Assembly: GCA_026874595.1 (NCBI GenBank)
Contig: CM049310.1
Coordinates: 21,676,058-21,740,057 of the forward strand
From: Sipunculus nudus
Taxonomy: Eukaryota; Annelida; Sipuncula; Golfingiida; Sipunculidae
DNA length: 64,000 bases
Reading direction: 5' to 3'
Shown here: positions 15,601-25,400 of the stretch, piece by piece
Layout of the letters: each line of letters starts with the position of its first letter
How positions within the stretch are numbered: the first letter of the stretch is position 1
Position numbers and translations under genes: made by a program
Notes under the pieces: generated by a model
Seen by the model: the letters and a program-made list of their open reading frames with translations, nothing else
What the model was told of the DNA's origin: nothing
Databases searched by the model: none

Positions 15601-17060
15601 GGGGGTGTAGAACCTGTTTGATTCACCATCTAAGTTCCCATTGTCAGTGCACATTTTGATAGAGGATTTATAACTAAGTAATCATATTTTGTTTCTTTCA
15701 GGATGAGACACCATTGTTTCTGGCAGCAAGAGAAGGAAGCTCCAAAACAGGAAAGGTGTTGCTTGAAAATTTTGCAAACAGAGATGTTACGGATCATATG
15801 GACCGCCTTCCTCGTGACATAGCCACAGAACGTAATCATATGGACATTGTACGCTTATTGGATGAATATCACATCCACAGTCCAGGTGCTTCCATGAATA
15901 AAGGAGTGTCAAATGGATTGGTTAATTCCCCGCATGGCGTAAACGGTGGTAATAAAAAGTCTAAGAGGCGGCAGGCAAAACATGGCGGTGGTCGCTCGCA
16001 GCCTATAAATGTTCCTGCAGGTCATCATAAACCGCGGCCCAAGAAAAAGAAAGCGGCTGCCAACCACCAACAGACAGCTTGCCTGTCCACTGACGTTGAT
16101 CACTCATCTGTTGGTGCCCTGTCTCCCACAGACACTGTAGAATCTCCCAGCAGTAACACTGAGGTGCCACCATCCTATGAAAGTGCCTGTAATGGACAGT
16201 TGAATGGTGTGCACCATATGAACGGGGTGCACAGTAAAGTAGCAAGTGGTGTAAACGATGTACAGGATAGGTACCTGCAGGATGGGCTTGAAGACCAGCG
16301 ACATGACTGGATAGACTCTGCATGTTCTGTAGGGCATGCTCAGCCAGCTGACATCAAATCATCGTGTATGATGACAAATAATGGTGGCATGAACCACCTG
16401 ACCCAACCAAGTCCCAAGGGCTCAAGTCCTCTAAGTTCCCTTAGCCCGTTCAGCCAAAACTTGAGCCCTGCAAGCCAGATGACAAACAGCCCGGCAAGCT
16501 GTTCTACAAGCCCGCTGAGCCAGCAAACCAACAGCCCCAGCAGTAATAATCGTCAGAGCCCACCAACTCAGGCAAGCAGCCCAGCATCTCGTAACACACT
16601 CTCTCCACAGAGGAAGTTCCTGCCAACATCTCCTACCCATATGCAAGCCATGACGCAACACGCACATCTGAACCGTGTACAGGTTAGCCCACAGAACCAC
16701 AGTATAGAGGGCAGCTGGGATAGTAGTCTTGCCCAGATCCACCTAGGAGGTCAAGATCTAGTTGGTAAACACTCGCTACATCAGCACCACATCGGACAGC
16801 AGATGCCGGATCAGTACCCTACCCCGCCCTCCCAGCACAGCCATATCAGTGATGCCATGACCCAACATTTGCCTGTCTTACCAGTGGAATATTTGACGCC
16901 TTCCCCAGATTCACCTGACCCATGGTCAAGCTCCTCCCCACATTCGGCTCATTCTGATTGGTCAGAAGGTATTTCTAGCCCACCTCAGCCTGTCGGTCAG
17001 ATGCATCATCTGCCCCATAGTAGGCCGTCAGGCAAAAGAACGGACTCAGTATATATATAA
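545..17060 (+). CDS. Notch: Notch receptor, C-terminal two thirds (13 exons)
   Basis: Single-pass receptor for Delta/Serrate ligands; after S2 and gamma-secretase cleavage its intracellular domain enters the nucleus and activates CSL targets. Coding segments: 545-698, 1312-1970, 2383-2587, 3341-3522, 3983-4542, 5060-5208, 7805-8021, 9970-10069, 10521-10707, 13944-14120, 14580-14879, 15315-15412, 15702-17060. They total 4347 nt, 1448 residues plus stop, with every junction phase agreeing. Order: nine EGF repeats, three LNRs, heterodimerisation domain with a RDKR furin-type site, one transmembrane helix, RAM (WYPEGF), ankyrin repeats (e.g. [29 protein letters not shown]), and a Ser/Pro-rich tail ending in a PEST segment ([16 protein letters not shown]). 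The EGF with NC/DCVQ-type spacing matches vertebrate EGF33, so the visible repeats are 28-36 and the 5' exons lie outside the window. No frameshifts seen. Confidence 0.97.
1312..1970 (+). CDS. Notch: Notch exon: EGF repeats 29-34
   Basis: Large exon in phase with the previous one. It holds five full EGF modules and most of a sixth. Calcium-binding type starts are visible ([30 protein letters not shown]). The repeat with [15 protein letters not shown] has the odd spacing of vertebrate EGF33. Donor GTATAT at 1971, phase 0. Confidence 0.95.
2383..2587 (+). CDS. Notch: Notch exon: EGF repeats 34-36
   Basis: Starts with GFAGDHC, closing the preceding EGF. Contains [12 protein letters not shown]...[12 protein letters not shown] and the start of the last EGF ([12 protein letters not shown]). 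Acceptor TTTTAG before 2383, donor GTAAGT at 2588, phase 1. Confidence 0.93.
3341..3522 (+). CDS. Notch: Notch exon: end of last EGF, linker, start of LNR-A
   Basis: Closes the last EGF ([12 protein letters not shown]), then a linker and the first half of the first Lin-12/Notch repeat ([16 protein letters not shown]). Acceptor CATCTCAG, donor GTGAGT, phase 0. Confidence 0.92.
3983..4542 (+). CDS. Notch: Notch exon: LNR-A to LNR-C and HD-N with S1 site
   Basis: Continues LNR-A ([15 protein letters not shown]), then LNR-B ([14 protein letters not shown]...LYDGYDC) and LNR-C ([14 protein letters not shown]...LWDGLDC). The N-terminal heterodimerisation half follows, ending with LLFRDKRA, a basic site of the R-x-K-R type used for S1 furin cleavage. 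Donor GTAAGG at 4543, phase 2. LNR-A has a diverged end: FDNYEC in place of the usual WDGxDC. Confidence 0.95.
5060..5208 (+). CDS. Notch: Notch exon: HD C-terminal half
   Basis: Encodes [10 protein letters not shown]...[16 protein letters not shown], matching the vertebrate VYLEIDNRQC region. It ends just before the S2 metalloprotease region (APIISVS). Acceptor TTTCAG, donor GTAAGT, phase 1. Confidence 0.93.
5238..5310 (-). repeat. Terminal remnant of the hairpin-ended repeat family
   Basis: The stretch GCTCAGCTTATTTTTC followed by ACTGAGCTATAGTG resembles the hairpin terminus found complete at 10738 (AGCTCAGCTGACTATAAG...TGAGCTATAGTCG). It lies directly before the recombinase element. Partial and diverged. 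Confidence 0.45.
5330..6960 (+). mobile_element. Decayed DIRS-like tyrosine-recombinase element
   Basis: Lies in the Notch intron on the same strand as the gene. Reading across frames gives the conserved blocks of DIRS-type tyrosine recombinases: YDSRWHI near 5986, LRSYHAVL near 6115, [14 protein letters not shown]...PPYEP near 6241-6300, and [21 protein letters not shown] near 6363-6425, which carries the catalytic Arg. Further on are [13 protein letters not shown] near 6570, [19 protein letters not shown] near 6680 and [14 protein letters not shown] near 6840. Several frameshifts and stops separate these blocks, so it is a pseudogene. No reverse transcriptase was recognised upstream, and boundaries are approximate. 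The family assignment is from known motif order. Confidence 0.75.
7220..7244. repeat. Poly-G run
   Basis: Twenty-five consecutive G bases in the Notch intron. Similar G or C runs of 11 or more occur at 8672, 10437, 21077, 34064, 37311, 40199, 44956, 48608, 48923 and 57729. The exact length may be a sequencing estimate. Confidence 0.9.
7805..8021 (+). CDS. Notch: Notch exon: transmembrane helix and RAM start
   Basis: Proline-rich juxtamembrane segment ([14 protein letters not shown]), then the hydrophobic helix [25 protein letters not shown] marks the expected S3 Gly-Val cleavage, followed by the IIKKKR stop-transfer. WYPEGF is the RAM motif that binds CSL. Donor GTATGC at 8022, phase 2. Confidence 0.95.
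8655..8735 (+). repeat. Fragment of a CAGTGGC(A/G)GATCC...poly-G repeat
   Basis: CAGTGGCAGATCCTGGGG followed by 16 G. The same end, inverted, occurs at 44985-45010 (CCCCCCTCTGGATCCGCC). This suggests a dispersed element whose terminus carries the G run. Confidence 0.4.
9970..10069 (+). CDS. Notch: Notch exon: RAM to ankyrin linker with basic cluster
   Basis: Short exon with acidic and basic stretches ([16 protein letters not shown]). The basic cluster is a likely nuclear localisation signal. Acceptor TTCCAG, donor GTAGGA, phase 0. Confidence 0.88.
10521..10707 (+). CDS. Notch: Notch exon: linker before ankyrin repeats
   Basis: Contains [18 protein letters not shown] and ALTPPQGE, matching the vertebrate DQTDHRQWTQQHLDAADL...APTPPQGE. 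Ends in RGP, joining to DGLTPLM in the next exon. Phase 1. Confidence 0.95.
10738..13360 (-). mobile_element. Hairpin-ended repeat element, copy 1 (about 670-bp core x2)
   Basis: Sits in a Notch intron, inverted relative to the copies at 52428 and 58777. The right-hand terminus of the family is here at the low end: an imperfect hairpin (AGCTCAGCTGACT/AGTCATCTGAGCT) followed by a GTCC/GTCT run at about 10790-10835. The opposite terminus, CAGCTGAGCGTCGTGACCC...CTTGTTTTT, is at 13326-13360. Between them a unit of about 670 bp occurs twice (about 10860-11350 and 11540-12020), recognisable by GACTGCCTAATATCAAAACC and by a CATGGCACGTTT block. No transposase was seen. Classification as Helentron/DINE-like is inference. 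Confidence 0.7.
13944..14120 (+). CDS. Notch: Notch exon: first ankyrin repeat
   Basis: [15 protein letters not shown], an acidic Gly/Ser insert ([16 protein letters not shown]), then [18 protein letters not shown], as in vertebrate Notch. Acceptor TTTGTAG, donor GTGTGA, phase 1. Confidence 0.95.
14580..14879 (+). CDS. Notch: Notch exon: ankyrin repeats 2-4
   Basis: [40 protein letters not shown] and [20 protein letters not shown] are near-identical in pattern to other Notch ankyrin repeats. The 300-nt exon ends in phase 1 before GTATGT. Confidence 0.97.
15315..15412 (+). CDS. Notch: Notch exon: ankyrin repeat 5
   Basis: [20 protein letters not shown] through [10 protein letters not shown]. 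Acceptor ATTCAG, donor GTAACC, phase 0. Confidence 0.95.
15702..17060 (+). CDS. Notch: Notch last coding exon: ankyrin 6-7, tail, PEST
   Basis: [20 protein letters not shown] and [20 protein letters not shown] complete the ankyrin domain. A basic stretch ([15 protein letters not shown], then [10 protein letters not shown]) is a probable second nuclear localisation signal. A long Ser/Pro/Gln-rich region with repeated NSP/SSP units follows. The C terminus has [16 protein letters not shown] and [11 protein letters not shown], the PEST/degron block recognised by Fbw7-type ligases in known Notch proteins. Stop TAA at 17058-17060. Confidence 0.97.
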   Translation, partial: DETPLFLAAREGSSKTGKVLLENFANRDVTDHMDRLPRDIATERNHMDIVRLLDEYHIHSPGASMNKGVSNGLVNSPHGVNGGNKKSKRRQAKHGGGRSQPINVPAGHHKPRPKKKKAAANHQQTACLSTDVDHSSVGALSPTDTVESPSSNTEVPPSYESACNGQLNGVHHMNGVHSKVASGVNDVQDRYLQDGLEDQRHDWIDSACSVGHAQPADIKSSCMMTNNGGMNHLTQPSPKGSSPLSSLSPFSQNLSPASQMTNSPASCSTSPLSQQTNSPSSNNRQSPPTQASSPASRNTLSPQRKFLPTSPTHMQAMTQHAHLNRVQVSPQNHSIEGSWDSSLAQIHLGGQDLVGKHSLHQHHIGQQMPDQYPTPPSQHSHISDAMTQHLPVLPVEYLTPSPDSPDPWSSSSPHSAHSDWSEGISSPPQPVGQMHHLPHSRPSGKRTDSVYI

Positions 17061-20000
17061 AATTGATGCATGCACACTCTTCTATGCAAGATTATTTTTT
17101 TATTAATTTTACATAAACTGATATATACGATCAAATAATAAAAGATTTGCAGTTATGCAAAACTTTTTTGAAAGTGAATTTGTAAATTTGAATAAGGCTA
17201 CTGGTGACATGCAGCCAGTGATGTTCCCTGTGATAAAACACACTAGTTTTGTAGTGATACAGATGTCTCAGAGACGGTCCCCCAGGCTTGTATTATCCAT
17301 GCATGCAACATTGTATTAAGGACATTTATTAATGTGAGCTGTGTCATAAGGTTCTGTGCAGGGTTACAGGATTCTTAAGGAGATATAACGCTATTAGAAT
17401 AAGGTTGATCTGATACAGCCTGGAATTAAGGTATAGTCTTGAGTTGCACATTTGAAGTAGTTGTGAACAAATTTGTACAAGCTTTAAAGATATGATTCTT
17501 TTCTCACAATCCAGGACAATTATGGACTTTATTGGTGACAGTATTTTGGTGATTAATTTTGACAGTTGTTCAGTCAGTTGGAAGACCATTATCAAGCGCT
17601 TGAGTCGCATAAAAAATTAAAATTTTACAGACCAGAAAGATAAATAAAGAGATGATAAAATGAGATCATCATAAATTTCTGTAAGCTGATAAAGGTCAGA
17701 GTTCTCAAATCCCATAGATTTTGTAATATACCAGTAGCAAACCCTTTATATTACATGTGTATACATCACGATACAGTGCACATTAGAAATCTATTAAAGT
17801 TTTCTGTCTGTTTAGTTTATTTTTTATGTTTACCATGCAAATACTTTACTTTATAAAAAAACATTTACCATTTCATTTAACTGTCGCTCTATCTTGGCTC
17901 AGTTACAGAGGTCATCTCCATAATCTGTATTCCCAGAAACAGGATTTTCAAACTGTTTCACACAGTTTGTACAAAGAATTTAAGATGGAATAAGACCTAT
18001 TTTACCAGGAATACCAGCCAATACTTTAGGATATGTTACAGAGAACAGGATATGGATTTGCAGTGTTGCCGGTTAGGTGAACAGGATATTCCCAAACATA
18101 TTAGAAATTTTTATAGAAGAATAGGCTTGCATTTTAACAAAGTGTTTGAGGAAGTTTACAGGATTTTGGACATAGTTCAGCCATGTGTAGAAAGTGGCAT
18201 GTTACCTTCTGAAATAAACAGTTCTAAATTATTTAATTCATAAGATTTAGATCTCATTTGAGTTCATAAATATTGAATTTATGCACTAAATACCTGTTAT
18301 AGTATATATTGATCAATGCATGTTTCATTAAGTATGTCACCCTGCTTTGTTCATTAGGTTCTGGTACCATGTAAATTTCCTCTCTGTGAAGAACGCAAAA
18401 TATAATGCTGGGCAGATTTAGGGGAGAGCTGAGAAAACAGCAATAAAGTTTGCAAAAACAAGCTCTTAGGCAGGTCACAAGAATATGTACAGGCAGCAAA
18501 GATGTATTTTTTATTTTTCAATGTGTATTACTCTGTACAAATTGGGATATATTTTGATTGCATGCAGTTGGTACTAATTGTACAGGATCATGTCTTGTTT
18601 TATATATACATTATTAATATTTTAGTTTATTTCAGCAGTTTGGAACAGGATTTATATGATGGGGACATATTTCAGTTTATCTCTGAAAGAAAGGGGGGTA
18701 ATGTTAATGCATGTATGACGTGCTGCCATGAAACCTAATGGCAGAACAATTTTGTAAAGGATTTATCATATATACAAAAATGTATTTGTTGGATGCCATG
18801 AGTGTTTAAGTTTTAATCAGCAAGTATGTGTGGATGCATGCATGTGTATGGGTAGTAATAAAACAAGTCTTTGCAATAGTATGGAAAGCAGGTTTTATTT
18901 TCTACAGAACCTTGCTCTAATTATACTTTGTTAGGTTTCTTATCTTTTTTTTGCATCAGATTTAACACCATACTTAGGTGCAAGGCTACAGTTGAATAAT
19001 TGAAGTTTTTGTTTTTGTTTCTGATCTATTACACTTTAAACACTCCAGGGTCAGGCAGTAAACTGTCATGTCATAAAAGTGTGAAAAATGTTCATATATC
19101 AGTGATATATCAGTAATATTATCATAAACCCTGGAAATTCCCAAGTTCTCACTAACAGGATCCTGTGTGTTTCATGCAGCAACTTATTTAATGTGCATTT
19201 TTGTATGGTCAGAAAACATTGCAGTACAAGTTGAGTGGAAATTGTTCCTTTTGTTACTCATTTTGAAAACGCAATATTTTGTTATGTTTTGACTTTTTTG
19301 TTTTCTGGTTATATATTGCACTCCATTTTGTTTGCAGCAAATAAGTGAAGCTGACTTTCTGAATTTTAATTCTTTATCCATGTTTAATTTGAAGAAAGAG
19401 GATACTGCACACATGACAATACTTACAACACTGCCATTTTGTAGCATTCCAGGTAATATTATTAAATATAATTTTAAAGGGCGTACATTGTGTGTATATG
19501 TTTATATATGTACATATAACTCACCACATATACACAGAACTACAAGTAAACAGGTTGCTGTGTTTTATTACACTGTATGTAACCATTATTTTGAGTTTGT
19601 AATTTGTGTCAAGAATTTATGTTAATTTGTGATAAACTTGCTCTATTTCTTTGTAATAGTGCTGGTGAAAAAAAAAATAATCAGGTGTGGAATCAAATTA
19701 ATTCAAGTTTGGTAACAGGTAAAAAATTAAAGAAACTACAGAACAAAGGGCATTTATATGGTATGAACAATTAATTCCTGTGTAATCAGTATGGTATTTT
19801 ACTGTACACATGTTGGAGAGAGAGTTCAGAATTCAAAGCTGATTAAGTTAGCTTTATTTCTGTCACATTGCATATAATTCTTCTGTGTTCCTGACTGTTC
19901 AAAAGCCATTGCTGTTCATTATAGCTGCAGTTCTGTCAGTTCAGAAATGTCTCTAAATAATTTCTTACACTATAATATATCAAATTATCTCCTGTAAACA

Positions 20001-20800
20001 ATTTAAGAGCAGAACTAAGTTCATGCAGCCACTGGTCATCTCTTACATTAATCAGAATGGATGAATTAGTCTGGCCTATTTCTAGGATTAATGTTATGCT
20101 TTCACATATTCAGAATAAAAGAGAATATATGGTTCACTACATCAGGTAGTGGAGAACAGTGGTCGGGTGATGTATAATTAAACAGCATAACCATTGAAAG
20201 CGGGAAGGCAATATTAAATCTAATTTACTTGATGCCATATATACAAGTGCTAAGGAGGTGAGAGTATGAAAATGGAGCCAATTGTAATTATTTGTTAAGT
20301 TTATTGTAAATGAGTCCTAGTAAAATCTTTTGTTGAGCCTGCATGGCCTTGAGGTTGCTCAAAGCCCATCAGAACAAATGAACAAGAAAGTAGATATATG
20401 TGCAGAATGTATGGGCTGTGGAACAAGGGATTCAGTGCAGAGGGAAATCTTTGCAATTTTTAAGGATTTTAAAAAGTGATTTCTTTCTTACAAGAGTGCA
20501 TTGAATAGAAATGTGATTATACATTTTTACACATTTTAAATGATGTGATTGAGATTACTTTGTTCATTGTTTAAAATATTCTGTACCTGTAGCAAAGCTT
20601 TTGTAACTGTGTATTCATCAAATAATTTTAGTTTTTGTACTGGTCTCTGTGTTTGTATAAGATTACTGAATGTTTTAAATTGTATGATATTATGTTGCAT
20701 GTCAGTTGCAATAGCAAATAAAAGTGCCTAAATAGGTACTAAACATTAGACTAGGCTATGTCTTCATGTGCTGTAATAAAATATTGCACATATTTTTGTG
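17061..20800 (+). other. Probable Notch 3' UTR
   Basis: No coding exon seen. AATAAA hexamers occur at 17137 and 20717, and at 20775 where a T/GT-rich stretch follows. The last makes a plausible distal cleavage site near 20800. Sequence alone cannot separate UTR from intergenic DNA. Confidence 0.35.
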
Positions 20801-22461
20801 TTCTTTTTGTTCAATTATAATGGGTATGTATAGAGCCTGAGTGTTTGAAAACAAGTTAAACTAAATGACGAAAAGACAGAGGCAATGAATAATATTCTCT
20901 TGAGGGCACTTGCCTTGTGATAAGATCATGCCCCATGTTGGCAATGACAGCATTACAACAGTTCCTCCTGTAAAACTTTCAATCGTGTAAGAGTGCGCTT
21001 GTTCAGTTGTGATAAATTGCAAATATTTGGCACTATTTGACAATTGAGGAAGCCAAGTCCCTGTTACACTCTTGAACCCCCCCCCCCCCCATTCGAAAGT
21101 CTGCTTGTTGGTCTTGTCAAACAAGTTAAAATGTTACCAGGGTTTTTTCTTGGACAAATGATATGATAAAATGTAACCTGTGCTCAAAAGAGCTCCATTA
21201 CACATCGAGTGGAGATACAATATAAGGTCTTATTGTATACACACATAAGGATCATTTGAAGACCTAGTAGAAGTAAGAAGAATTTGAGAAGAATGAGTAA
21301 TGTTTATCTACTTCCCTGGGTCTGGCAGTTATGATTTGTGCCCTGTTAATGATGGACAATAGTTTTGAGGTTTACACTTGATCACTCAGGAAATATAGGT
21401 TACAGTGACCTACTTTTTTGGTTTCTACAGAGGACCTAGATCTGGACCAGTTGAAACCTGATGACTTTCAGTCAGCAGAGCTTAAAACTATGAATCACAA
21501 ACATATAATATCCCAATGCAATAAAATCCTTGCCATTGATATATAATCCTAATCTTGATAGAACATATCATGTCAGCCAGCAATTCGTTGAGGCCCGAAG
21601 TCCTCCATTCATTGGTAATTCAGTGCTTTTCTTATTCTTGGCCAAGGCCCTGACTTTAGAGATCATTTTGTTTTAATATGAGCCCAAGTTCACAGAACTT
21701 GACAAGCATCAAATCAATATAAAGCATTAACACCAAGTTTTTATATAACTTTAATATGAAAACAAACTGCTGGTAGTATTCAATGCAAGAGAGAATAAGC
21801 CAAAGATAGAAGTACTCTTGTGCTTTACTTGTTGAATGGAGATTGTTCTGGTTTGAAGAGGCTTTGATGACGCCTAGTATTCCTCAGTTCAGTAGAAGTT
21901 CTGTAAGCACTTAGGACCAAAGCACTGAAGAAGAAAGCACACAATTTACTGCTTCTACTTAAGTCCAATGTTGTCCCCATTAGCTCAATCTATGGTGTTG
22001 AGAACAAAAGGTATGCTATTGTTTCTACATCTAAAGGCAACTTTGTTTCAAAATTTCTTTGGCAGTGGAGTGCATGTCTAACTCTGTGGGGAAACCGGAA
22101 TATGATAAGAGATAAAATAAATGTACATGTAATTATATATTTTCTTATATGTGTAAAATCTTTCTGTTATAAATAGTGAAACACCACAATGATTATAATT
22201 TGAACAATGTATGACTTACTACAACGTGGAAATTAATATAATAATTCTTTATACAAAAGAATGATGCACATGGAACAATCAGTAATATGTGTACACAGAA
22301 ATGCCACTGGGTTTAACAGCTTTTCTTCCTGTATTATCACATACTGTAAATTAAAAATCACTAGTAAAATGTACGGAATTATTTTTTTACAATCATGATT
22401 CACTGGTATGAGCAATATCAGTACATTAAGGAACTTGATAGTATAAAACAGGATTTCACCT
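20801..22461. other. Intergenic between convergent genes
   Basis: Between the Notch 3' end and the end of the minus-strand gene. Apart from a poly-C run at 21077-21090 and a repeat remnant at about 21310-21487, nothing is recognised. It probably includes the 3' UTR of the minus-strand gene. Confidence 0.4.
21310..21487 (+). repeat. Terminal remnant of the hairpin-ended repeat family
   Basis: GGGTCTGGCAGTTATGATTT followed by GTGCCCTGTTAA, and GATGACTTTCAGTCAGCAGAGC at the end, match the right end of the elements at 52428-56186 and 58777-61203. A T-rich tract and CAG before 21432 mimic a splice acceptor, but the downstream reading frame is the repeat. Confidence 0.6.
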
Positions 22462-22477
22462 TTATACAGAACTTCTC
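22462..22477 (-). CDS. Tentative last coding exon of the 674-aa gene
   Basis: A minus-strand acceptor (CTTTTATTTTAAG) precedes GAGAAGTTCTGTATAA, which in the required phase adds KRSSV and a stop. Very short, so weakly supported. A different terminal exon is possible. Confidence 0.3.
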
Positions 22478-25400
22478 CTTAAAATAAAAGCATTGGTACC
22501 ACAATTTCTACAACTGATTGGTATTCATTTTCAAATATATATTTTAGGAAAGTTTCTGATTCACAGGTTTGCAAGCAGAGATAACTTGTTGTAGTTGTTT
22601 AAAAAAGAACCAAAATATGTGAATTAAAACTTACTTTAGCTTTGACAGGCTGGTCAGTACTGGCATTAAAATCTCATCCCCATTCTCAAAGGCTCCTGTC
22701 ATATTTTTAACTGCACTCTCAGCAAAGCCACTGGTTAGCCTGAGATAAGCAACATTGCAGAATTTTATCAAATGACCTACACAAATAGGAGACACTTGGA
22801 TAACCTCTGTACCAAGTATATGAGAAACATTTAGTCCATTAAGTATATTTATTAATTAAAAAAAATATGCATCTATCCACCTACTCAGTACCTGTCTTGT
22901 CATTTGGGCATACATTTGTATTTTGTATTGTACATACTATCATATGTTATATTGGTATAGTGATAAAGGATGTAATTCATATTTTTGTATATTATCACAG
23001 AATTATAAGAATAACAGTGATCTTCACTTCTGTGGATGATAGATTCAGTGGTGAAACACATGCCCAGTTTCTTTCCATCTTGTAATGGCTGCAACTTCAC
23101 ACAGTCCATTGTCTGTCGTCTAAAGAAGTAAAGTCTGATTAAAACTAGAATACGGGTAGTCAACAAACGACTACGTGTATCCGCCAAAATCAGAGTGGAA
23201 CGGGTGAAGTGAGTGGCAAGGGGAAATAGAGTGAGAGGTGTTGCATATAAGCATGGATGTCTGCAGCCGAAATGTGTATGTAGTTGGTACCACCTGTCAT
23301 AAAATCAAGAAACCTGTCCAGGATGTATAAACCTGCAAAATTTTAGGCAGATATGTCAAACCATCGCCGAGATATGAGTGATTTTATCCCACGGCAGACA
23401 AACAGACGGACGCTGTGCAAAAATGGTTGCAGGTGGCACCACCAGTTTTGCGTATGATAAAGAGCTATGTGAGATCTATACACATGCAAAATTTTGGCCC
23501 AATCGTTTAAATGGTTCCTGAGATATGAGCTTGGATGTCTGCAGCATAAACTAGAATGTAGGTGGCGCCACCTGTCATAAAATCAAGAAACCTGTCCAGG
23601 ATGTATAAACCTGCAGAATTTTAGGCAGATCTGTCAAACCACTGCCGAGATATGAGTGATTTTATCCCACGGCAGACAAACATACGCCGTGCAAAAATGG
23701 TTGCAGGTGGCGCTATCAGTTTTGTGTATGATAAAGAGCTATGTGAGATCTATACACATGCAAATTTTCAGGAAGATACGTCAAACCAGTCTGGAGATAT
23801 AAGCATGGATGTTTGAAACTCGAAAGTGAATGTAGGTGGCGCCACCTGTCATTAAATCAAGAAAGCTATCCAGGATGTATACGCATGCTGAATTTCAGGT
23901 GAATTATTCAAACCACTGCAGAGATACAAGTGATTTTAACCCAAGGCAGATGAACAGATGGACACTGTGCAAACATGGTTGCAGGTGGCGCCACTATTTT
24001 TTGTGTATGTTATAAAGCTGTCCAAGGGCTACATTTGTACAAAATTTTTTTCCTGATCAGTCAAAAGGTTCCCCTGATATGTGGGTTTATGTGTGGAAAC
24101 AGACGCACAAATTGACGATGGGCAGAGAGGAAAGGTCAGAGGTCAATGCCAATTGGTTAGGCACCAGTTCACATGTGACCCGATAATTGGTGTAAGTTTT
24201 GGATAAATCAGTCCAGTAGTCTCTGAGAAGTTGTCTGAAAACGAATATGGTGGCGGCAGTGGCGGCGGCGGAACCCGGTCAAAAGCATAGTATCCCCAAA
24301 ACTTGTTTTCGCGGATACAATTACACCTTGATAGTAGACTTACCCAGTATGTTCACTTGGCCATGAAGGTATCCCTGCACACAGCTGAGAGTCGGTCAGT
24401 TCATCAGTACAGGATGATTCAAACATGTCTTGTCCATTCTGATGAGAAAGGCCTGAAGCCAAGATATATGAAATGAAGAAATGACAAAAAAATATAAATC
24501 AACTTTCAACACACAATCTATTTTTGTGTGAGTATATAATAACATATTTTTTTACAAAGCAGGAAGAACCATACCATTTTGAAGAATTCAGATTTTTATA
24601 CTTGATATTATTGAATAAAATTGTACATACTAATGTTCAGTTAAACAAATGAGTGTGGGTAAAATGTTTATAATATATGAGTAAATGAGAGATTAACAAA
24701 CACAACATTTTGTACTTTTGCACCTTTCCAGACGGCAAATTTGTAATGCTAAAGATAACTTCCTTGAAAAATGATGCGGAACCATACCATCACACTTCAA
24801 GTTTGTTTTATTATAATTACTTTACTTTTTCTGATTTTAGTCATCATCTTATTCACAGTAAACTTGAGATATATTTTGTACATCCTTGCCTTGTCAGTGA
24901 TTATGCTTTAGAGTCATCTTAGTATACACAAGATATGCTTTGCCTTGATAAATATAGTTGTCATTAAGATTTTCGGAAGAGATTTCATTGGTGTGAAGAT
25001 AATTTTATGGAATGTATTTGAATAATTGCTTTGCATTTTCAGAAATTTAGATAGAATTCAGCATAAATATTAAGTTTTTGCATCTACCTTAACCCTACCT
25101 GTGTGCTGCAGCTGCTGCCCAGATGGATGGATACTTGTTGTACCGGTACCTTGTAAATGTACGGAATCCTGCCCATGCTCTTCATTCTCTACCTTTGTGT
25201 CAATAGCCGTGTTTTGAGAAACATCACGTTTCAATACACAACTAATTGGATTCCTGTCAGTGCCAAAAACTGGGGTAACAAAATTATCTGTATCATCATC
25301 AGCAGCAAGAGATTCACCATTTTTACCTTCTTTTAATACAGAATTTTCATTCCTGGCACAATTACTTATTGGTGCTTTCATCTTGAGTACTCCACTGTCA

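Noticed and set aside
16003-16742. Minus-strand reading frames opposite the Notch tail
   Set aside because: They are shadows of the Ser/Pro-rich Notch coding exon.
21430-21545. Apparent plus-strand exon EDLDLDQLKPDDFQSAELKT
   Set aside because: The sequence is the right end of the hairpin-ended repeat family, and the frame matches the repeat rather than a protein.
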